The notes below the pieces were generated by a model. It saw nothing but the letters and a program-made list of their open reading frames with translations. It had not been told where the DNA came from and ran no database searches. Below are positions 10,501-18,789 of a stretch of 64,000 bases of DNA, piece after piece; positions within the stretch are counted from its first letter, which is position 1; each line of letters starts with the position of its first letter. Origin of the DNA: Bremerella sp. P1 (GTDB lineage Bacteria > Planctomycetota > Planctomycetia > Pirellulales > Pirellulaceae); NCBI RefSeq assembly GCF_028748185.1, contig NZ_CP118164.1, forward strand, positions 6,535,814 through 6,599,813, read 5' to 3'. A program made the position numbers and the translations under genes.

Positions 10501-12248
10501 TCGATGATGAGGAAGAAAAGCGACTCGATTTGCGAGCAGGCCATGACAAGGGTCGCATCTATCGCATCTTGCCAATCACGGAGTCAGCGTCAGCACTTCC
10601 TCGCTTCGATAAGTTGTCCAATATGGAATTGACCGAGCAGTTGGCAAGCCCCAATGGATGGCGTCGTGACATGGCGCAGCACCTATTGATTGAACGCAAC
10701 GCCAGAGATGTCATTCCGGCACTGGCCAATTTGGCACAAACGTCCGAGAGTCCATTCGGACGCCTGCATGCCCTGTGCACGTTGGATGGTTTGAACGCGC
10801 TCTCAAGCGATGTTGTCGCCTCGGTACTTGCCGATCCTCATGCAGGCGTACGACGTCATGCAATTCGACTGGCTGAATCGAAGCTTGACACCGATGCCTC
10901 ACTCTATGAGCCGTTGGCGGCGCTACTCGACGACCCAGACCCGTTGGTAGCTCTTCAACTCGCCTATTCACTTGGCCAATGGCACAGTTCAGCTTCAGGA
11001 CAGTTGCTGGGCCAATTGACGATAGCATATCACAATGAGCCGCAGATCGTCTCGGCCGCGCTAACTTCGATGAACTCGGATAACTTCCTCTCCGCCTACT
11101 CCATAATTCTTTCTTCCAGCGAGTCCACTGAGCTGTCGCCGGAAACACTGGTCGAAGTGTTACGCGTCGGCGCGGCATTCAAGCGGCCGGAAATCGTGGA
11201 AACGATGGCAGCATCTCTGATGCAGGAGGACGCTTCGGCGGTGCCTGTGTGGAAAAGAACAGCACTCGCACAGTTGCTCGGGGCTTTGCGAAAGAACGGA
11301 GTCGCCTGGGAAGACTCGCTCAGTGCCGATACTCTCGCCAAGGTGTCGGCTCTCTTGGATGCAGCGCACGATCGACTGAAGGGCTTGGAATCGAACGACG
11401 AAGATCTTAGAAGCGATATCAACCTGGTCCTGCAGGCAGCAGGGAATTCCAAAGACGAGATCCTGTTGGTCACATCGCTGCTTGAACCGCGGAATCGATC
11501 AAGCCTACAGATTGCAGCAATCCAGGAGTTAGCAAAGGTCAATTCGGAACTTGTTGCTCAAGAATTGATTGCAGGCTGGTCAGGTTATACACCAGCGGTT
11601 CGAGCTGAATTGTTAGAGGCCGTATTGGCCCGCACCTCTTGGTGCAGAATGCTACTCGCGGAAATAGAGAAGGGAAGAATTCATGCCTCCGATCTTGGCT
11701 CGACCGCACGAAAACGCTTGACGGAGCATCCCAATAAGGACATCGCCGCGCTTGCCAATACCCATCTCGCACACGGTTCGACGGCATCCCGAAACGAGGT
11801 TGTGCAGCGTTATCAATCCGCGTGGCTAAAGAACAAAGGTGACGTCCACAAGGGACGCGAGCTATTTGCAAAACATTGCAGCGTCTGTCATCGCCTGGAA
11901 GGAAACGGCTTTCTCGTGGGGCCTGATCTGGCTGGCCTGACGAACAAATCTCCCGAAGCGCTGGGGGTAGCGATCCTTGATCCGAATCGTGCTGTGGAAG
12001 ACAAGTTTCTCGAGTACGCGGCCATGACGGACGATGGTCGTACTTTCATAGGAATGCTTGCATCAGAAAGTGGTACGAGCGTCACGTTACGCGGCCAAGG
12101 CGGCAAAGAGGAGACGGTATTGCGCGAGGAAATTGAACAACTACGCAGTACCAGCCGATCGCTCATGCCGGAAGGATTCGAGAAGGTAATGGACCCGCAA
12201 GCACTGGCCGATTTGATCCGATACGTCGCAGAGGCCAAAGCGGAATAG
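7569..12248 (+). CDS. Giant fusion: polysaccharide-deacetylase-like + FG-GAP + PVC-type dehydrogenase domain + HEAT + cytochrome c
   Basis: The 1559-residue exported protein starts at the ATG preceding a signal peptide (LRFHLFAAFFLFLACGQSIAG). In order it has: a polysaccharide-deacetylase-like fold at ~55-270, with IDD at 65-67, an HTATHPCP motif and FRFPCMD; FG-GAP-like calcium-loop repeats (DLNDDGYMDVVIG, DLNNDGNCELIVG, DVDEDGFDDVVFSD) at ~330-560; the PVC-type membrane-bound dehydrogenase beta-propeller domain at ~630-1000 (DWGPDGKFWVVEMADYP, NGAIWFADMYR); HEAT-like helical repeats at ~1010-1400; and a C-terminal cytochrome c with CSVCH at 1437-1441 and a likely LMPEG Met ligand. The dehydrogenase-HEAT-heme order is common in planctomycetes. 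The N-terminal deacetylase addition is the unusual part. Likely periplasmic or surface electron-transfer enzyme on carbohydrate. Confidence 0.9.
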   Translation: MLRFHLFAAFFLFLACGQSIAGDANRLTYLDEFCDPYYVGRDFPKLTTPQWIGEEGVEGVVVLAIDDLRDTAKYEAYLRPIFERLKEIEGTASVSIMTNSVDVDDPLLQKWLAEGVALDAHTATHPCPCLQKGDFEAGKSSYEDCVDMLFSIPNNRPVAFRFPCMDSKNTPSPRMIAEVLANVTADGNFLQIDSSVVIAHTADDPELPRDLVTDADGQGRFTKYIPFPSFVNKVENYPYPYVIGRKIWEFPCTIPDDWQGFHLQQPGNPKTVEDWKASMDAAVLKQGTASFVFHPHGWIRAEQMVEIVNHAVDRHGDRVAFLQFSQCLDRVNEHLLAGQPLRDAKGEDNGVRLLDLNDDGYMDVVIGNDQLQMTRIWRPVERSWLEVEFPAKLVTTAEDGSPRKERVRFGIQNGEVIALASDESIRSAWRFRKNAWTEDPELLHGLELDGKPVQIAAGGIDQGVRLRDLNNDGNCELIVGAANKQAIFQWNRQERVWKHLPFVLPEDTEITFSAGLDAGLRFVDVDEDGFDDVVFSDEIRYSLSLFQSMEKGWSRQVSSGLRNDAGAIPMISRLGKNNGAWFADNSIWVQNEDTSRLPDGVERMSFVDMLRPIETQPKSPTASHNTIRVQPGFRIDQVATEPLVMDPVSFDWGPDGKFWVVEMADYPLGIDGKPGGRVRYLQDTNGDGTYDESVLFLEGLNFPTGVIAWGKGIIVSAAPEIFYAEDTDGDGTADKRETLYVGFHEGNQQHRVNGFWRGLDNWIYVANGDSGGTVRAVKTGKTLNISGRDLRIRPDTGEMEAVTGQSQYGRARDDWGNWFGCNNSHAVYHFVTDDHYYLRNPSVAVLRPIQRIASVDNTPIYPRSRVLSHWSGYLPPAPGEPSRFTSANGICIYRDERFGPSFDATALVSEPVHNLIHRHQLIPQGVTFAGRRAPGEERSEFVASSDSWFRPAAIRTGPNGAIWFADMYRLVLEHPKWIDDEEEKRLDLRAGHDKGRIYRILPITESASALPRFDKLSNMELTEQLASPNGWRRDMAQHLLIERNARDVIPALANLAQTSESPFGRLHALCTLDGLNALSSDVVASVLADPHAGVRRHAIRLAESKLDTDASLYEPLAALLDDPDPLVALQLAYSLGQWHSSASGQLLGQLTIAYHNEPQIVSAALTSMNSDNFLSAYSIILSSSESTELSPETLVEVLRVGAAFKRPEIVETMAASLMQEDASAVPVWKRTALAQLLGALRKNGVAWEDSLSADTLAKVSALLDAAHDRLKGLESNDEDLRSDINLVLQAAGNSKDEILLVTSLLEPRNRSSLQIAAIQELAKVNSELVAQELIAGWSGYTPAVRAELLEAVLARTSWCRMLLAEIEKGRIHASDLGSTARKRLTEHPNKDIAALANTHLAHGSTASRNEVVQRYQSAWLKNKGDVHKGRELFAKHCSVCHRLEGNGFLVGPDLAGLTNKSPEALGVAILDPNRAVEDKFLEYAAMTDDGRTFIGMLASESGTSVTLRGQGGKEETVLREEIEQLRSTSRSLMPEGFEKVMDPQALADLIRYVAEAKAE

Positions 12249-12477
12249 TTCGACATTCTCCCCTCAAGTCCGCACTTACCGGGCACGACCTGATTTTCTA
12301 AATGGGTGCCGCCAATGGACTGGGTGCTAGACATTTCACTTTGACGCACCGTCATTCACTGGGTACTTACTGGACAAAAACTTTAGGAGTACTCAGGGGA
12401 GTGATGTATTATTGGGTTAGGGATGAAACTCGCTGCCTCGGACGGAATCTTGCTTTTCTCTGTCTTGGGTGTGTTCG

Positions 12478-14214
12478 ATGTTTCGTTTTCCAAAAGTCAG
12501 TGCAGAACGAACTCGTGAAATTGTCCGCGAGGTTTCCCACGGCTCAAAGGCTCGTGGACGATTCTTTGTATTGCTAATCACCGCATCGATGATTGCATCG
12601 TTTGGGTTGATTGCCAACAGTACAGCTGTCATTATTGGTGCGATGCTGGTGTCACCACTGATGACACCTATTTTCGGGGCAGCATTGGGAATCTTACGGG
12701 GCAATCCACGCTTGTTGGGCTGGTCGCTCTGGAGTGAAGCAATCGGAATCACTCTGGCAGTGGGGGCCGCATATCTGGTCGGGATTCCACAGCTTTCCTT
12801 CGGTGATGCCACACCGGAAATGCTCGCACGCACCCAACCAAACCTGCTTGACCTGCTTGTCGCTGTGTTTGCTGGCTTCGCCGGTGCCTATGCGATGCTC
12901 GACGAGCGTGTGAGCCCGGCGCTTCCTGGTGTCGCTATTGCGACTGCGATCGTTCCGCCACTTGCGACTTGCGGACTTTGCCTGTCGTTAGGGGCATGGT
13001 CAGGCGCCGGTGGAGCGATGCTTCTCTTTCTCGCGAATTTCGTGTCGATTCTTTTAGTGGCATTGGCAGTGTTTTGGGCTGGCGGATTGGCCCGCAAAGG
13101 CATGTACTCCCGGAGACGAGTGTTCGGCCATATTGGATTGACGACGACTGCGTTTGTAGTCGTTGTTGTGATTTTGACGAACTCTTTGCTGCGAATCACA
13201 AAGGACAGAGCTCTTGAGAGCGGGATTCATAAGACCCTCGAAGAAGAATTAGCGCTAAAGCATGGAACAGACCTAGAGGAACTCATGCATTGCCGTACGT
13301 CGAAAGGTGTACAAGTATTGGCGACAGTACGGTCGCACAGCACGATCTCTCCTAGATGGGTTACAGCGATCGAAGACCGTCTTGAGTCTGCGCTTGGCGA
13401 ACCAGTTGACTTAGTCGTTCGGACAATTCGATCTCGCGATGTATGCGCCCTCGGTGCGTCGCTTCAGGTGGTCCACCCTAACCTTGATGGAGATTTCCTG
13501 GTTGAGATGTCTGACGACTTTGAAGCCCGTGAATCACTAGCCTCTCAGGTCGTGCGCGAGTTCTTTGAGGATGAACCAGGGTTTGAACTAACCCGAATTG
13601 AGTACGGAATCTCCAATAACCATGAAGGCGTGATCGTTGCCTACGCCAATTCCATTCGTCGTCTATCCAAACAAGAGTTCGGTGCCTTGGAGTCTGTTCT
13701 GCAAGAGAGATTTAATGACCCGGCTCTGCACTTGTTTGTAAGCATGAATGTGGCGAGCCTGCAGGGTCGAGATGGCCCTCAGCTAGTCGAATGGAGCAAT
13801 GTTCAATCAGCGGCGCCCGAGAGGGCGGGGGAACTACCCGGCATCAGAGAGGCGATTCGCATCGCAGTCAAGCATGAGACAAACAACGAGCCCATTCGCA
13901 TGCACTTCAATTGGACAGGTGATCACTGGAGAGCTTTGGTCGAGGTATTTGGCGGTGAGGGATTGTCACCATCCGCAGTCGCCAAGATACGAAGCGAATT
14001 GCCTGAACAGCTTGCTCAGCGTGTAGAACTGCTAATCTGGCGCAAAAGTGATTTCGTTGTGACTGAAGAGGGTTATTCGGACTACGACACACTCGTGGAT
14101 TCGGACCTATTGCAACGTAGCGAGCAACTCCGTGGGCTATTTCAGGTATCGACATTGCCGTCAACAACCACCTCGCACAAAGATGCTGCAGATTCCTTGT
14201 TATTGGATGAGTAA
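12478..14214 (+). CDS. DUF389 family membrane protein (TIGR00341-like)
   Basis: A 578-residue protein from ATG 12478; a GTG at 12469 would add three residues. The first ~230 residues are a DUF389 membrane domain. The hallmark AVIIGAMLVSPLMTPIFG follows the first helix, and PALPGVAIATAIVPPLATCGL lies in a later one, with about six hydrophobic segments in all. The remaining ~350 residues are soluble and mixed alpha/beta, unusually long for the family. The molecular activity of DUF389 is not established. The stop is followed three bases later by the start of the cyclic-nucleotide-binding/patatin gene, so the two are almost certainly co-transcribed and may act together at the membrane. Confidence 0.9.
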   Translation: MFRFPKVSAERTREIVREVSHGSKARGRFFVLLITASMIASFGLIANSTAVIIGAMLVSPLMTPIFGAALGILRGNPRLLGWSLWSEAIGITLAVGAAYLVGIPQLSFGDATPEMLARTQPNLLDLLVAVFAGFAGAYAMLDERVSPALPGVAIATAIVPPLATCGLCLSLGAWSGAGGAMLLFLANFVSILLVALAVFWAGGLARKGMYSRRRVFGHIGLTTTAFVVVVVILTNSLLRITKDRALESGIHKTLEEELALKHGTDLEELMHCRTSKGVQVLATVRSHSTISPRWVTAIEDRLESALGEPVDLVVRTIRSRDVCALGASLQVVHPNLDGDFLVEMSDDFEARESLASQVVREFFEDEPGFELTRIEYGISNNHEGVIVAYANSIRRLSKQEFGALESVLQERFNDPALHLFVSMNVASLQGRDGPQLVEWSNVQSAAPERAGELPGIREAIRIAVKHETNNEPIRMHFNWTGDHWRALVEVFGGEGLSPSAVAKIRSELPEQLAQRVELLIWRKSDFVVTEEGYSDYDTLVDSDLLQRSEQLRGLFQVSTLPSTTTSHKDAADSLLLDE

Positions 14215-14217
14215 ATA

Positions 14218-14436
14218 ATGAACGACAAGCCCACATCCAATGGCGACGATACTTTGAAATACATGAGGTCGCACTCGTACTTTCATGGTCTAAGTGATGA
14301 ACTCCTTGAGAGAATCTCTGGGTGTATTTCTGTCAAGCGATTCGCGACAGGGGATATAATCTATCGTGCAAATCAAAGAATTGCAGAAGTCGGATTCATC
14401 GTCGGAGGTCGGCTCAAAGGTGTGATCAACGATTAG
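14218..14436 (+). CDS. N-terminal half of a cyclic-nucleotide-binding domain, ended by an in-frame amber codon
   Basis: A 72-codon frame that reads as the first half of a CNMP_binding (CAP_ED) beta-barrel: HSYFHGLSDELLERISG, then VKRFATGDIIYRANQRIAEV and FIVGGRLKGVIND. It stops at TAG (14434-14436) in the middle of the barrel. The downstream frame continues in the same phase with GGVERLFRF and the second half of the same domain. I therefore read it as the 5' part of the gene at 14443-16074, broken by a nonsense mutation (a C-to-T change from CAG would suffice), by readthrough, or by a sequencing error. Alone it cannot fold as a complete cNMP domain. Confidence 0.6.
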   Translation: MNDKPTSNGDDTLKYMRSHSYFHGLSDELLERISGCISVKRFATGDIIYRANQRIAEVGFIVGGRLKGVIND

Positions 14437-14442
14437 GGCGGC

Positions 14443-16074
14443 GTGGAGCGATTGTTTCGTTTTGCAGAACGAGGCGAGTCTATCGGCCTGATCTGGGCAG
14501 CGATGTCGGAACCCTTACCGATGTCGGCCGTGGCAGTCGAGCCTTCGACCGTTCTCATGCTGGACTATGAAAAAGCCTTGGAGTTAACAGCACAATCTCC
14601 CGAACTACGTTCGCACTGGAATCAAAAATTAGCTGGCTCAATCCGATCACACTTGATCGGTGATTCAAAGATTTCAGACACGTCAATCGTCGTTGTTTTC
14701 CATCAATCGGAACAGACTCGCCCGTTAACCAAGCGGCTCATCAACAGGCTATCGAAGGCAGGTGAGACGCTTGGCATATTTAGTGACAACGAGGTCCACA
14801 ACTACGACGATTGCACGAAGGTACGCAGTCTATACAACAATGAGCGTTTGATATCCGAAGGAGAAATCCACGAGCAGATTGGAGGTTGGGGAAATCCAGC
14901 TCGAATCATCGTCGATTTGAAGGCTACCATTGACGACGACGTTGCATCCCGTCTTATTGGCCTCAGCCAGCACATCTTGTGGGTGGCTGATGAGAGTAAT
15001 TGGCAAGAAGCGATACAGCGTTTGAGGGAACTCGAGGCCGATTCACCGGCTGTACGCGACAAAGTTGCCTTCATTTGGAATCTACGTAGCGGCCCTACGG
15101 CTCCATTTGCACCGGAGATTGCGTCTGTTGCCCAAAGAGATATAAAGACCCCAGCGGACGACTCTAGCTCCGCGACAAACACGCTTGATCCGGGAGTCGA
15201 GGGGGTAATTCACCATCTTCGCGGGATCAGTGTTGGGTTGGCGCTCGGCGGTGGTGCGGCTTTGGGCATGGCCCATCTAGGAGTTTTGCGTGCACTTGAA
15301 CAGGCAGGTGTCGTCGTCGATCGAATTGCAGGCACGAGTGCCGGAGCAATGGTCGGACTGCTTTGTGCGGCAGGTCATAGTCCAGACTACCTTGTCGATC
15401 GATTTACCGAAGACTTGCAACCAGGTTGGTTATTTCGAATGCTGCCAAGGGGCGGTTACTGGTATCTGACTTACAAGTATCGACGTGGGAAGTTTGATCC
15501 AATGCTGCGCAAATACTTAAATGATTTGTGCATCGAGCAGCTGCCGGTTCCAGCCTCTGCAGTGACTGTTGACCTGGTCAGTGGCGATGTAATTGTCCGC
15601 AATGTCGGCGACGCTGTACACGGCATACTGGATAGCATCAATCTGCCCCTGTTGTCCAAGCCGATCCTTCGAGACGGTCAGGCACTGATTGATGGAGGCT
15701 GCGTGAACAATGTTCCTGCGGATGTGTTGGTGTCTCAGGGGTGTAACCTCGTCATTGCCGTTGATGTTCTTGCAAAAATCGACAAGGAATTCGCTGGCCT
15801 CCGACCAGATACACCGGTGAGCCAGGGTAAGCCGCCGAATTCAGTACAGACTTTACTGCGTGCTTATGCAGTACAGAGTTACAACATGAATTCGGTAGGC
15901 TCGCTCCCAGCTGATGTGCGAATCGAACCTGATACGAGTGGATTCAGCATGTCTGAGTTTACCAGTGCGTCGGAACTTGCATCGATCGGCGAACAAGCTA
16001 CTCGCGAAAAGCTCTCAACAATTCAAGCCCTTCTCAAACGCCTGGGAAGTACGCCTCATCTTGATCCGGTTTAG
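14443..16074 (+). CDS. Patatin-like phospholipase (NTE-like), C-terminal part of the cNMP-patatin gene
   Basis: The 543-residue frame begins at a GTG two codons after the amber stop and carries the second half of a cyclic-nucleotide-binding barrel (RGESIGLIW to LMLDYEKALEL), a ~190-residue linker domain, and an intact patatin domain. The oxyanion-hole loop is LALGGGAALGMAHLGVL, the nucleophile elbow is IAGTSAGAMVG, and the dyad aspartate is in LIDGGCVNNVPADVL. The full reconstructed protein (14218-16074) matches neuropathy-target-esterase-like bacterial lysophospholipases that join cNMP sensors to patatin. All catalytic motifs survive, so the fragment could be active if translated by reinitiation. 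It follows DUF389 with 3 bases between and ends at a strong terminator. Confidence 0.85.
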   Translation: MERLFRFAERGESIGLIWAAMSEPLPMSAVAVEPSTVLMLDYEKALELTAQSPELRSHWNQKLAGSIRSHLIGDSKISDTSIVVVFHQSEQTRPLTKRLINRLSKAGETLGIFSDNEVHNYDDCTKVRSLYNNERLISEGEIHEQIGGWGNPARIIVDLKATIDDDVASRLIGLSQHILWVADESNWQEAIQRLRELEADSPAVRDKVAFIWNLRSGPTAPFAPEIASVAQRDIKTPADDSSSATNTLDPGVEGVIHHLRGISVGLALGGGAALGMAHLGVLRALEQAGVVVDRIAGTSAGAMVGLLCAAGHSPDYLVDRFTEDLQPGWLFRMLPRGGYWYLTYKYRRGKFDPMLRKYLNDLCIEQLPVPASAVTVDLVSGDVIVRNVGDAVHGILDSINLPLLSKPILRDGQALIDGGCVNNVPADVLVSQGCNLVIAVDVLAKIDKEFAGLRPDTPVSQGKPPNSVQTLLRAYAVQSYNMNSVGSLPADVRIEPDTSGFSMSEFTSASELASIGEQATREKLSTIQALLKRLGSTPHLDPV

Positions 16075-16225
16075 TCTCGCCGGCACTTTGATCAAGTCCG
16101 ACGCAATTCGGCAGTCTACGAATCTCGTCCTGAAAACTTGCGTTCATACTGTTCACAAACGAGCGCCGAAACAGCCCAGAACAGAGGATCTGGTGAGACG
16201 ACTTCGCGTAACAGATAGCGCATAA

Positions 16226-16260
16226 AAAACGCCGCGAATCAAACTGATTCGCGGCGTTTT
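16226..16260. terminator. Bidirectional intrinsic terminator between patatin gene and tRNA-Arg
   Basis: A perfect 15-bp inverted repeat (16226-16240 with 16246-16260, loop AAACT) has a GC-rich core flanked by A runs on the left and T runs on the right. It therefore works in both directions: for the patatin gene from the left and for the minus-strand tRNA from the right. Confidence 0.9.
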
Positions 16261-16267
16261 CGCTCAG

Positions 16268-16341
16268 CGTGGGTGGAAGGGCTCGAACCTTCAACCTTCG
16301 GTTTCGTAGACCGATGCTCTATCCAATTGAGCTACACCCAC
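16268..16341 (-). tRNA. tRNA-Arg (anticodon ACG)
   Basis: On the minus strand the sequence folds as a full cloverleaf. The 7-bp acceptor stem is GTGGGTG/CACCCAC, followed by a D arm with TAGCTC..GAGC. The anticodon stem TCGGT/ACCGA encloses loop CTACGAA (anticodon ACG, read as inosine-CG after deamination), and the T arm is GAAGG-TTCGAGC-CCTTC. The discriminator is G and no CCA is encoded. The 3' end runs into the shared terminator at 16226-16260. Confidence 0.97.
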
Positions 16342-16517
16342 AAGTAATTGGTTTAAGTGAATTACCTTATCGGCTATTCTCTCTCACGCAAGACCCTGGA
16401 TTATAGGGACGTGATTGGTTCCCGTAAAGACGCCACCAGGGAACTTAGGTTCAGGATCGTGAAAAAATGTCTGTTCAGGCCCTAAACTCCCACGACTTCT
16501 AAGTCGTTGCGGTCTTA

Positions 16518-17096
16518 TTACTTCGGCATTTTCCGGAAATTACTTTTCTGCGGCATCTTAAAATCGGTGGGTCCGCCAGCTTCCAGGTCTAGCAGTCGCT
16601 TTTTCAGGCTGATTCCCTGCGGGCTGGTGAACCCGCCGATCTTGTTGCCGGCTGAAATGACGCGGTGACAGGGGATGATCACGGGGATGCGATTCTGCGA
16701 CATAGCGGTTCCAACTGCTCGGGCTGCGCCAGAGCGACCAGCAAGCGTGGCAAGTTCCCCGTAGGTTACGACTTCGCCATAGGGAATACGCTGGCAGGCC
16801 TCCCAAATCCGCTGCTGAAAAGGGGTACCATGCGACAGGTCTGTGGGAACATCCGCAAAATCGATACGGATGCCAGCAGCATAGTCGACGACGTCTTGGA
16901 TCAAGTCCCGCTGGGCTTCTGTCAGATCATCCGGAAGCCGAGATCGCTTTCGCTTATCGCGTTTGGCAACCCAGGCGAATCGGCTCAGTTTTTCGCCAAT
17001 CCAGCTGATTTCCGCGGGGCCCAGAGACGTTTCCAGCTGAACCGTTCTCAGGGAAAGACTGTCTTCTTTAGAAGTTACGGCATATTGAATCGTCAC
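16518..17096 (-). CDS. ogt: Methylated-DNA--[protein]-cysteine S-methyltransferase
   Basis: The 192-residue protein repairs O6-alkylguanine by transferring the alkyl group to its own cysteine. The active-site motif is IPVIIPCHRVISAGNKIGGF, with the cysteine in PCHR. The preceding helix-turn-helix contains FQQRIWEACQRIPYGEVVTYGELA, the usual substrate-binding signature, and RAVGTAMSQN follows. The N-terminal ~80 residues form the small Ada/Ogt-like domain. Translation starts at GTG (17096). There is a C-terminal extension of ~25 residues after LLDLEAG. A monocistronic gene between the tRNA and a divergent gene. Confidence 0.95.
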   Translation of the reverse strand: MTIQYAVTSKEDSLSLRTVQLETSLGPAEISWIGEKLSRFAWVAKRDKRKRSRLPDDLTEAQRDLIQDVVDYAAGIRIDFADVPTDLSHGTPFQQRIWEACQRIPYGEVVTYGELATLAGRSGAARAVGTAMSQNRIPVIIPCHRVISAGNKIGGFTSPQGISLKKRLLDLEAGGPTDFKMPQKSNFRKMPK

Positions 17097-17225
17097 GGGC
17101 GGTGTCCTTCACCTAGCGTGGCACCTTTGACACTTTTGTGACGGTCATTCTATACTTGCAAGTGGGTTGTGCCACTCCTGCCAGCCCCGTGGTTCGCCGC
17201 GCACAAACATCATAAGGAGGATTGG

Positions 17226-17969
17226 ATGGTCGATATCCGCTCGCTGACTGACGATTTTTACATCAACATGAATCTCAATACGGAGATGGATTTACCTAGC
17301 GGGCGAGACACGGTTCTTCACTTTTTCGAGCAGGTCCGCAAACGTTATCCCAAGATGCGGAATTTCTACTCGCGCGATCGCAACGAGTTCGTTCTCGAAG
17401 AAGATAAAGATGGCGGCAGCTACCGCTGGACGTCCGTTGAACCCAAACGAATCCTATCAGGCTACGTCAATCCAAGCTCGTTTGACGACGCAGTCGAGCA
17501 GCACCGGTTTGTTCTCGACCAGATCCCATACGCGCTCTCGATTAGTCCGCTGGACTGCGAGTCGCTCAACGCGATGTATGGCTTCGACTTCACCTACAGC
17601 GGCAACCACAACCAGCTGGTCGCCGACGCCCTTGGGCTTCCGCCAGCGCTGGAAAGAATGGTGCAGGGGAGTGATAACCGAATCATCGGTTTCGAGCCAG
17701 CAATTCAGTGCAGTCTCGACGACGAATGTCGAACCCAATTCCGACTCAGCATCGAGACACGAACCTCCGCTTATCACGTCCGCACCGGCGAGTTCCCTGA
17801 GGAACAGCTAAGCGTTTACCTGACCGTTCGTCGTTTCGGCAGCTTGGACGAGAGCGAAACGTACGTCACCGCGTTCGAGCGTCTGCACGATCAAGCAGTC
17901 GGCCTGCTGGAACAGTATGTGATTGGTAACATCCTGGAACCACTCAAACAGGCGATCACCATTCGCTAA
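17226..17969 (+). CDS. Conserved hypothetical protein (unrecognised)
   Basis: A 247-residue soluble protein that I do not recognise. ATG 17226 is chosen because AAGGAGG sits 7 bases upstream (17213-17219), an unusually perfect ribosome-binding site for this window. The sequence is acidic, with no signal peptide or membrane helix. A notable patch is DRNEFVLEEDKDGGSYRWTSVEPKR. It ends ~60 bases before the convergent rnc gene. No function can be assigned. Confidence 0.8.
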   Translation: MVDIRSLTDDFYINMNLNTEMDLPSGRDTVLHFFEQVRKRYPKMRNFYSRDRNEFVLEEDKDGGSYRWTSVEPKRILSGYVNPSSFDDAVEQHRFVLDQIPYALSISPLDCESLNAMYGFDFTYSGNHNQLVADALGLPPALERMVQGSDNRIIGFEPAIQCSLDDECRTQFRLSIETRTSAYHVRTGEFPEEQLSVYLTVRRFGSLDESETYVTAFERLHDQAVGLLEQYVIGNILEPLKQAITIR

Positions 17970-18030
17970 GCGATGGCGGAAAGATTTTCCAATCGGGAAA
18001 GATGTTAGGGCTCAGCGAACTCAAGCAGAG

Positions 18031-18789
18031 TTAGCTGGGCTCCATGTCTTCCGTGTAGGGAGGACTTTCCCCTTGTATCTCGTGAAGTGCATTCTTGGCC
18101 GCCCGCTGTTCGGCTTCCTTCTTGTTGGCACCCCACGCCGATGTGTATCGGCTGCCTTGGAGAACAACCGCCACATTGAAGAACTTGCTGTGATCGGGAC
18201 CCTTTTCGGCCACTAGCTCGTATGTGGGCGTCGTGCCGTACTCGCGTTGGGCGAATTGTTGGAGCATCGACTTATAGTTGCTGCCCACTTCGCCGGCAGA
18301 AGCCTGGTCGATTTCGTCTTCGAGGACATTCGCCAGAAAGCCGTTTACCGCTTCATCGCCGCCATCCAGGTAGATCGCTGCGATGATTGCCTCGAACACG
18401 TCGGCTAGTAGCGACTTGGGGAGAGACTGCGTCGAGGCCATCCCTTTGCCCAAAATCAAAAACGGCTCGAGCCCCATTTGATCGCTCAAACGAGCACACG
18501 TGCTACGGCTGACAACAATCGACTTGATTCGAGTAAGATCCCCTTCCAGGTAGTTCGGAAACATCCGAAAAAGGGTTTCGCAGACGAACTTGCCGAGAAT
18601 GGCGTCGCCGAGAAATTCGAGTCGCTCGTTACTACCCAGCCGATGGTTGGCTCCTGACGCGTGTGTCAGGGCAGACTGCAGAAGTTCACGATTCTTGAAC
18701 GTGTACCCGAGCTTCAGTTCGCACTGGGAGAGTTGATCTTCACCGGTTGCCGGCGAGTCTTGACCTCGTAGCATATCGAACGGATCCAT
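18031..18789 (-). CDS. rnc: Ribonuclease III
   Basis: The 252-residue protein cleaves double-stranded RNA in rRNA, mRNA and small-RNA processing. The catalytic domain carries the family signature NERLEFLGDAILGKFV with the metal-binding E and D residues, and a second acidic pair near LADVFEAIIAAIYLDGG. A C-terminal dsRNA-binding domain begins at NYKSMLQQFAQREYGTTPTYEL and ends with GANKKEAEQRAAKNALHEI. Start ATG 18789 gives the usual length, whereas an upstream extension to 18864 would add 25 residues ahead of the normal N-terminus. Convergent with the unknown gene at 17226. Confidence 0.95.
   Translation of the reverse strand: MDPFDMLRGQDSPATGEDQLSQCELKLGYTFKNRELLQSALTHASGANHRLGSNERLEFLGDAILGKFVCETLFRMFPNYLEGDLTRIKSIVVSRSTCARLSDQMGLEPFLILGKGMASTQSLPKSLLADVFEAIIAAIYLDGGDEAVNGFLANVLEDEIDQASAGEVGSNYKSMLQQFAQREYGTTPTYELVAEKGPDHSKFFNVAVVLQGSRYTSAWGANKKEAEQRAAKNALHEIQGESPPYTEDMEPS

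Noticed and set aside
16492-16507. Short inverted repeat ACGACTT..AAGTCGT downstream of ogt
   Set aside because: The spacer is only two bases and no T-tract follows, so it is not a convincing terminator.
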